Of a stretch of DNA of 64,000 bases, positions 57,022 to 64,000 are shown piece by piece. Every line of letters starts with the position of its first letter. The stretch's first letter is position 1. Where the stretch lies: positions 16,294,012 to 16,358,011 of the forward strand of contig NC_089318.1 of assembly GCF_036669915.1 (NCBI RefSeq), written 5' to 3'. The translations under genes and the position numbers were made by a program. Origin of the DNA: Pocillopora verrucosa. Lineage: Eukaryota; Cnidaria; Anthozoa; Scleractinia; Pocilloporidae. The notes under the pieces were generated by a model. That model saw only the letters and a list, made by a program, of their open reading frames with translations, searched no databases and was not told the origin of the DNA.

Positions 57022-60000
57022 TCAACAGGAGATAAACACAGGGTCTCCAAGCTTGATATTTCCTTCACAATCTGGAGCCATCTGAATCCCAAAGAAAGGA
57101 GCATTACCATGTCTTGGGTCTCTGTCTTGAGGCAATCTTGTCCTAGAAAGAAATAAGATGCTTCCTCAATCATTTTTCCTCAGTATGATCTTTATACCCA
57201 GAGCAATAAAAAAATGAATTAAAACTGGATTTTTCACCCCTCCCCTAACCCAACACCAGTCAACTGATAACATGTCAGGGTTGATGTTGGGTTAGGGGAG
57301 GGGTAGGTCCCTAATTGCTCATATGGTGACATTGATTCAGATTGACTTATTATCAAATTACTTTCTCATTTGGATTAAATTTCTTTCACTGGATTACTTT
57401 AGAGTTGTTGGTCACAATTTTTCTCTGATTCCACAATGACAAAGGAATATGGTCCTTGTTTGCAAACATTGGTAGAGGAAAAAATAATTACATTTTAACC
57501 CTATTGATCACAGCTGACACATCAACATAAAGTTGAAAACTCTTGAATTCCACAAGGAATGTTAAACACTTCAAGGAACTGTGCTATGCCCTTAGTCAAG
57601 TGCAATGAAGTAACAAGTTTCACAATAATGATATTGATTAAAAGGAAAGTAATTTTTTGGTTCACCTTCTCAAAGTTGAGAGTGGTTCAAGTCCATTCTT
57701 TATCCCAGTTTCAGGATCTATGGTGATCTGGGTACATCTTTGGAAAACAATGTTGAATAACTCATTGAACATACAGAATATGGTTGTCCTCCATTGCTCT
57801 TTTTAAGTGCCAACCCCCCTTAGCCATTGAGTACCAAGTACAAGTACCTTTCTTAAACAGTGGGGATACAGAGGAGACCTGTTTCTATTGCCAATTTAAG
57901 TTAACATTTTAAGCTTCAAATACAGCAGGATCAGTACAGGCTAATACTTTCTCAACAAGCCCCCCCCCCCTCCATTAAGTGCCCTTCTTCAGAATAAGCA
58001 CCCCTCCTTATGAACCGAAATTTTGCACCCAGGTGTTTATTTGACAAAATTTGGTTTATAATAAGTGAGACTGGTGATGGCCTCCAGGAAAATGCTGGCA
58101 TACTGTTCCATTTTAAACATCAAACTCCATATCTGCTTAGTGATTCTGAGTTCGAGCCCAAGTCATAGGCATCTTACCCAAGGCAACAAAGCTCATGCAA
58201 CCTCATCTACTTCTTGAAAACTTGAACAAATATTTACCTTCCACAGTCCTTGAGAGTTCTAAACCTAATATCTGCTATCTTGAGATATTTTTGGTGCCAA
58301 TGATCCTTAAAATGAGTAAAAATACAGTTAGCTAACATGGATGCACTTACCCTGAGTGCTGTACATCCCAAAACATACAAGTTTTGCACTGAACATTACA
58401 CTGCAGTTCTACAAAACTGTTGAAATGCAATTTTTTATCTTATACAGATCTTCTAGGATAAAATATGGTATAATGTCCCGAGAAGACAGTCAACAGGTTA
58501 ACCCTTTTAGCCCAAAGAGCAATTGGTAACCAATTTTTCCATGGTGTATCACCCTTGAATCAAACAATAAGGTCACAAGAATAAAGGAATTGACCACAAA
58601 CTAAAGAAGCTTTTGATCGTTCCACAAAATTTGTGGATTTAATTCACCTAGACAGCACCTTAGAAAACGTATGGTAAACATTATTATAGAGAATATGCTT
58701 ACTGATGTTAGGGTGTAAAGGGTTAACCCTTTAACTCCTAAGAGTGACAAGCATCTAATTTCTCCTTACAAATTATCACCACTGTATCAGACATTAAGGT
58801 TATGAGAATAAAGGAAATGATGACCACCTACAGAAGCTCTTGATTGTTAAACAAATTCTCCTTGTTCAAATCTTATGTAATGTATAGAGAACAGTAAGGA
58901 GAATGTGCATACTGATGTTCACTGTAAAGAGTTGACTTTGTTGTAATATAGTTACAAAGGAAAAAATCTGAGACAGGAAATTTAAATTCATTAAAGTAAC
59001 AAACCTCGGCAAAAGGCTCAGTGCCCCCAATGATAACATTAGCACGGAATCTATCCATCCCAATGGGGGATTTCAAAATCCCATTCAGTTCCACTAGTGA
59101 TGACTCTGTAGTCATATGATATGCTGCAAAACTTGCATAACCCACCTACCCAATAAGAACATTTAAAGAGAGAGTGAAACTGAATTACAATCAATATATC
59201 AGTATCAGAGACTACACACCTACCCCTCCCCTGATCCAACAACAGACAACTGAAAACAAATTGGCTTTATTGTTAGGCCAGGAGAGGTGTAGGTGTGCAG
59301 AACTTGCTCAGATATTGATATTGAACTCTAAATTCTACAACATTAATTTGGTATAATTTAATTACAATTAAAGATAAATGGTCTTGGGTGAAAAAAACGC
59401 TGTGCTGAACACCTCTTGTATAGCCAAAATAAGACACATATTGGTCAATTTGATATAATCTAATCATAATTACCAGTAAATGATTTTAGGTGAAAAAGTT
59501 ATTGTCAGTGCTGAAAACTCATGGCATAGATTAAAATGCAAATAAGCTGATAGAAAAGTTGATAGAAAAGCCAATAGAAAAGTTTACTGAGCTCTAGTAT
59601 TATTGAGATAATTATATTTTGCAAGATTGAAGGGTGAGGTTCTCAGTGACTAAAATGCTTCTATTGATTGAAAAGCTACAAACTTAGGGGAAAATAAGAA
59701 GTAAAAGTTATCAGGTTATTAAAAGTTTGCAAGGGTTTAAAGAACCTGTTCAATTAAATTTTATAAAGTTCACATTCAAAAAGCTTCATGTAATAACCCC
59801 TCCCCTCCTCTGACCCCCTCTTACCCCTTACCTCAAAACATCTTTCCACCCCCCTCTCCTTAAATACACTGTTACTATTATCTCAAAAAAATTCAGCTAC
59901 TAGGTGTAAAAATTGAAAAATTTTAACCAACAGTTGAAAAAAAATTATACCACAATTTTGTTTTCTTTTAAAAGGGAGAAAGTTAATGGTCATAATTTTA

Positions 60001-61447
60001 ACCATAAGCCATGAAAGCTATCACTTTGTTGAGACCATCTCCTGTGTTTCACAAGGAATAGACTATTTGAACCAATAATATAACAATCTACCTGAGATCT
60101 TTCAGGCAGCTTGTTTGCCACATACCCTTTCAACTGAAGTATCTAAAAATCAAGTTGGTACCTGAATTTCACAATTTGACAAACCAGAACAAAAATGGAC
60201 AATTTCTGAACCTACCTTGTCTCCAGGTGATGCTAGATTGCCCCATTTTGTATCTTTTGTGGAATCTCGGGGTTCATGAATTTGATACATTTTGCAGCCT
60301 GGTTTGTTCAGCAAAGTTGAAAACCATAAAGAAGCTTCATCTCCAACATAGCAACTCTTGGATGAGATTCTCAGTACCCTAAAGTTAACCATGAATAATA
60401 CATTCAGGATCATATTTTAATGATGATAATATAATAATACTGATGATAATTATAATATTTGTCATCATTATCATCATCATCATCCATGAATGAGCCAATT
60501 GCATGTACAAGGTTGATATTGATCCTGAACTAATTATGCAGGGGTCTTCAGGAATCTTAGAGAGATTGCCCATTTTCAGTGCATTAACAAATCCAAGAAA
60601 TGTGAACCTCTGCAAGAATATTGTACAATAAAGGTAAAGTTTAATACTTAAGGTCTTTAAACTCCTTGGTGTCCAGCTGAATAGGAATTCTCAGAGTGTC
60701 CATACTAGGGGCATTGAGACAAAGTTTGCCATCTTCAAAGTGTGGAACCACTTGGGCCAACACTGGTTTGTCCACCGAAGTAAGGTACTTGTCATTTCGG
60801 TCAACTACCACCCAATTCCTATGAGAGAGAGCCAAAAGTTGCCATTTAACTACAGATTGCTTTGCGTTTTCAATGGTAACCAATAACAATCAATGACAAC
60901 AAACGATAGTCTCAACAATTAATCGATTGAGATTGGAGATCATTGAAAGCCAATGCCGCAGGGTTGTATGGTTTTCGGATCTCGTGGATTTCCATTTGCT
61001 TTCATTGGTTTTCTTCTTATTGTAATTTTTTTTTAAATCAAGGATCTTTTGGATAACTTGTTTGCGCGTGAGCTATGTTCACTAGAGGGATATTGTTTTC
61101 GATTGTCATCAGTCGCTTTATGAAGGAATAAGTGGTTATTGAAAAACAACTTGTAAGAGTCAATATCACAAAAACAAACATAAATAAACACGGTGCAATG
61201 GGGATGATCTAATGAATTCAATATACCTGTCAAATTGTATGCCTTCTGTAAAACACATAGCATTTTCCAGCTCAATTCCTGCGCATGATTTGACGGGATA
61301 GATAAATAGCCCGGACACATAACCTACTTGCCTAAATAGTTCGATCTTTTTCACTTGCATTTGCCTCCAACGAAGATACGCAAATGCAAGTAAAGGCAAC
61401 GAAACGGGAAGAGCAATTTTCCACAATCGTGAATGAAATGAGCCCAT
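57022..61447 (-). CDS. Mitochondrial amidoxime-reducing component (mARC/MOSC), complete
   Basis: Eight coding exons: 61447-61227, 60818-60648, 60378-60216, 60142-60092, 59145-59005, 58305-58238, 57737-57666 and 57142-57022; 1008 nt, 335 residues (human mARC1 337). mARC is a molybdenum-cofactor enzyme of the outer mitochondrial membrane that, with cytochrome b5 and its reductase, reduces N-hydroxylated compounds. Seen here: an N-terminal anchor (LPVSLPLLAFAYLRWRQ), the MOSC_N start GYVSGLFIYPVKSCAGIEL, and WVVVDRNDKYLT. The MOSC domain follows, with DRFRANVIIGG and DCGRCTQITIDPETG; its Cys273 matches the molybdenum-ligand cysteine of human mARC1. The end is NAPFFGIQ and IKLGDPVFI. All catalytic landmarks are intact. 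It lies head to head with a second mARC gene, so the mARC1/mARC2 labels of vertebrates should not be transferred. Confidence 0.95.
57237..57303. repeat. Short palindromic element, copy 1
   Basis: A perfect 19-bp inverted repeat, CCCCTCCCCTAACCCAACA against its complement, separated by 29 bases. It could fold into a very stable hairpin in the pre-mRNA. Lies in the last mARC intron. A second, diverged copy is at 59215-59297. Confidence 0.9.
57780..58035. repeat. Decayed relative of the AATAAGCGCCC element
   Basis: Contains TTTTTAAGTGCCAACCCCCC, ATTAAGTGCCCTTCTTCAG and AATAAGCACCCCTCC, resembling the interior of the TIR element at 19070-19492. A cytosine run sits at 57959-57970. Ends are unclear. 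Confidence 0.45.
58498..58727 (+). mobile_element. TTAA-flanked miniature element, left copy of a tandem pair
   Basis: Starts TTAACCCTTTTAGCCCAAAG and ends GTTAGGGTGTAAAGGG-TTAA. Inside the fifth mARC intron. Its right TTAA is also the left TTAA of the next copy. Confidence 0.75.
58724..58935 (+). mobile_element. TTAA-flanked miniature element, right copy of a tandem pair
   Basis: Starts TTAACCCTTTAACTCCTAAG and ends TGTAAAGAGTTGA, with the right TTAA decayed. Shares the interior AAGCTTTTGATCG/AAGCTCTTGATTG and TATAGAGAA..GTAAGGAGAATG strings with the neighbour and with 26085-26217. Confidence 0.75.
59215..59297. repeat. Short palindromic element, copy 2
   Basis: CACACCTACCCCTCCCCTGA on the left pairs with CAGGAGAGGTGTAGGTGTG on the right, with a few mismatches; the middle matches ACAACAGACAACTGA of the family. 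Lies in the fourth mARC intron. Confidence 0.75.
60420..60486. repeat. ATC/ATA simple repeat
   Basis: AATGATGATAATATAATAAT followed by runs of CATCAT. Low-complexity sequence in the second mARC intron. Confidence 0.8.
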
Positions 61448-62495
61448 ATTGTAACGTTGTCGATTTGCGTGAATATTGCGTAACGTTTATGTCACGTCCG
61501 GGCGATATGGTACAGTTGCGTGACGCTATCGTTACTTCTGGACAAGGGAAAATGACTATTAATTATCAATTAACTATTTTCTCTTGTTCTGGGTAAACAT
61601 AACGAAACGCAGCCTGGACAGAGCTTCATGCATTCTTGAGACCTGACATACATCAATGTTAACAGCCTCTTCTCTCCTTTTGTCTCTCGGTCAAATAAAA
61701 GACAAACAGATAAGATACTTTAGGATTTATTTTAAGCCGTCAAGAACAGTGTTTCTCAAGATCCTCAAGCACGTCTTCACACAATCAATCGTCTACCCCG
61801 TGTAAGAGTAAATAGGAAAATTGAATAGATAAATAGTTGTGATTTTACTTTTCCTTCTTCGTACTGAATTGCTTCAAGTCAATAAACATGCTGTCTTGAT
61901 AGTGCACATATGCAAACTTACGCCCAGAACCAAGAAAATTTGGAATTTTTGTTTCCCGGAAATGGAAAGCAAGTAATGGGGTTCATGCATCCGTGTCTCC
62001 TCCAGTCGGGAAGGGGTGGAAAGGTAGGTGGGGTGACGTGATCCAAAAGCAAACATTTACATATATTTGGTCTTCTAGGGTTCCCCTTTGAAGAAATTAA
62101 AAGATTTTCAAAATGAACGTCAACTATTCACTTTTTTTAAATGTTTTCTTGAATGATTTATCTGTAAACAGGAGCTCATTAATTGCTGTAGGATTGTAAG
62201 ACCATACATTGCACTTTGTCCATCATAAAACAAAACAAAAGCACCCGCTCTGTACCCAATTACGTTTCAAACGGGTAACGGAAACCTCGGTAACCGGTCA
62301 ACACTTCTAAATCAAAAAAATTCTGAGGGGAAATCTCAAAACCAAGGCCAGCCCATTTACCACTTACCCTCTCCCCACCCCTCCTACCCACCTCGAGACA
62401 AATTAAATCCAATCTCGCCCATGCCCTCCGATTCACCACCCTACCAGCCGGTGCTTTTACCCTGAGCTTGCGTCTGAATTCGAGGTCAATACAAG
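61448..62495. promoter_or_regulatory. Intergenic region between divergent mARC genes
   Basis: 1,048 bases separate the two head-to-head mARC start codons. It must contain both promoters. No TATA box or repeat stands out, and there is no credible exon; open frames at 61384-61596, 61874-62056 and 62260-62562 are unsupported. Confidence 0.6.
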
Positions 62496-64000
62496 ATGGT
62501 TCCACAATCCAAATATCTGTTGATTGGTTTGCCTGTTGTAACTTTAGCAGGCATCGCTGCACTTTGGTGGAAACAGCATGTGAAAAGCCGCTCCTTCAAG
62601 GAAGTGGGGAGTGTTACTGGTCTGTTCGTCTACCCGGTGAAATCTTGCAAGGGTATCCGTATGGACAGCGTCAAATGTTTCAAAGAAGGAATGGAGTATG
62701 ACAGGTGAAATTTAAGTTCTTGATTTCTTCTTTACCTCAGAAAGTTTATCTCAAAGCCATGTGCCTCTTTATATTCGTTTCTGGAATATCTACGAGGTGC
62801 GACTGATTTGATTCGACGCGCCGTCAAATTCAGGTAGTTCTTAGTTCTAATTATTCGATCAACCGTGCACTTTGCACGCAAAACAAAACTACTGGCCTGG
62901 GATTACTCTTACTTAAAAAAAAAAAAAAGTCATCGTATGGATAGATTAGAACTTCCTCGGTTTGCTAGGGCTCGACTAGTTCTTTTAAAACGTTCGTGGC
63001 GGACGATATGTCCACTAGAGATTGATTGTTCGAATCGCGTGACCAACAACCTGCAATCAAATAACATTAGGAGATCATGCATACAGTAATCGATACACGG
63101 TAGATAGAAGCAAATATAGGAGATGGCAATGGAAGCATCGAAAACGTGGTATATGAAAGCATTGGAAAAAGAAAATTTTAAGACTTAAATCTCTTCGGAA
63201 TTCGTGTGCAAGGATTAAATAAACCAATAAAATGAGAGATCAAATTACACTGACGTTTGGGACGTGAAAGGTATTATTTCGTTTCATGAAAACAACTTCG
63301 TCTCTTCGATCTCAAATGCTGCCGGTGCTGCATGCTTAGAGTACAACGTTTAACTTGTTAATTTATTTTAACATGGTACGCATTCAATTTCCTAGTTACT
63401 TAAATCAATAAAATAAAATGATTATAATACTGGCATTGTGCCAATTCAACGCTAGGTTTGTTTTGAAATGATGTCACAACAGGGTCGGTTATTACGCAAC
63501 TTTCTCCATCAGTTGATCCGTTTTCTCCGAGAAAACAAACAAGCAAACAAACAAAGACAAAAACAAAACAACAACAAAGAAAAGAAAGCGGTATTTTAGA
63601 AAGCTATGTATCGGTGTCTAATATCGACCGGTATGGTCAGCATCGGAACGTGACAAGCAAAGATTGCATTTGCGTGACACCTCGGCATTCTTGAGTCACC
63701 CATATGATGAATGTTTGAACTAGAGACGCCCAGTTTGTAATTTGATTGACATGCTGTAAGTTTACGTACATGGCGTAGTTGGGGAGCATGGGAAGGAAGG
63801 GAGGGGGATAGAAGCGGAGGGGGATAGAAGCGGGGGGGGGGGGGAGAGAAGGGTAGAGAAAAGCCGAGAGCTCTGAATTAGAGTTCTATTATTTAATTAT
63901 CTACGTTCTAAATTTTCAAAGGCATTGGATCGTTCTGGATGCAAAAGGGAACTTCATTACACAGCGAAAAGATCCAAAATTAGCGCTTGTTGTTCCTCAT
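62496..64000 (+). CDS. Second mARC/MOSC gene, 5' part only
   Basis: Exon 1 is 62496-62704 and exon 2 runs from 63922 to the window edge, joined in phase 2, the same position and phase as intron 1 of the neighbouring mARC gene. Exon 1 encodes an N-terminal anchor (YLLIGLPVVTLAGIAALWW) and the MOSC_N start GSVTGLFVYPVKSCKGIRMD. Exon 2 opens with RHWIVLDAKGNFITQRKDP. The product should be an outer-mitochondrial-membrane molybdenum enzyme, but the MOSC domain with the molybdenum ligand lies beyond the window, so activity cannot be judged. The protein differs clearly from its neighbour (WIVLDAKGNFIT versus WVVVDRNDKYLT), so the duplication is not recent. Confidence 0.9.
62705..63921 (+). other. 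First intron of the second mARC gene
   Basis: Non-coding. Contains an A-rich stretch near 63533-63590 and a guanine run at about 63831-63843 just before exon 2. The open frame 62865-63089 has no recognisable content. Confidence 0.7.

Noticed and set aside
56886-57173. 95-codon minus-strand frame over the mARC last exon
   Set aside because: A different frame of the true final exon 57142-57022, which reads in frame with the rest of the enzyme.

Overview
This is a eukaryotic nuclear window, almost certainly from an anthozoan cnidarian and most likely a stony coral. Genes are split by short introns with GT-AG (once GC-AG) borders. Two secreted proteins carry ShKT domains, a fold greatly expanded in cnidarians. 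The non-coding DNA is full of tRNA-derived SINEs, TTAA-flanked miniature elements and palindromic repeats of a kind I recall from coral genomes (recall, not a search). I assembled nine genes exon by exon; in each complete one the intron phases and total length keep a single open frame.

Region by region. 1-3.2 kb: nothing recognisable. 3.25-7.84 kb (minus): a 625-residue secreted protein with four ShKT-type domains, a Gln/Pro-rich block and a Lys-rich tail of 26-residue repeats. 7.8-15 kb: non-coding with two SINEs. 15.1-16.1 kb (plus): a heterotrimeric G-protein gamma subunit behind a tandemly duplicated repeat. 16.1-19.6 kb: non-coding with a TIR element. 19.64-24.63 kb (plus): a 364-residue secreted protein, FN2-ShKT-FN2-ShKT x4. 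24.6-28.8 kb: non-coding with a SINE. 28.87-39.39 kb (plus): a TNF-receptor-family protein with cysteine-rich domains, one membrane span and a death domain. 39.4-42.5 kb: AT-rich non-coding DNA.

From 42.5 kb the window is a dense run of conserved housekeeping genes: ARPIN (plus, 42.57-45.57), V-ATPase subunit D (minus, 47.95-52.62), TMED10/p24 (plus, 52.92-55.47), a complete mARC/MOSC molybdenum enzyme (minus, 57.02-61.45) and the first part of a second mARC gene (plus, 62.50 to the edge). V-ATPase D and TMED10 are divergent across about 290 bp, and the two mARC genes are divergent across about 1 kb, so each pair may share a promoter.

The genes do not form one pathway. The left half is receptor, signalling and secreted-protein biology: ShKT proteins, G gamma and a death-domain receptor. 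The right half is actin control, organelle acidification, ER-Golgi traffic and mitochondrial N-reduction. The most unusual object is the minus-strand ShKT protein: two of its four ShKT domains lack exactly the cysteines (first and sixth) that pair with each other in ShK, and one domain of the second ShKT gene shows the same paired loss. Its Gln-rich and Lys-rich blocks in one secreted chain suggest, as inference only, a cross-linkable extracellular or mucus-type protein.
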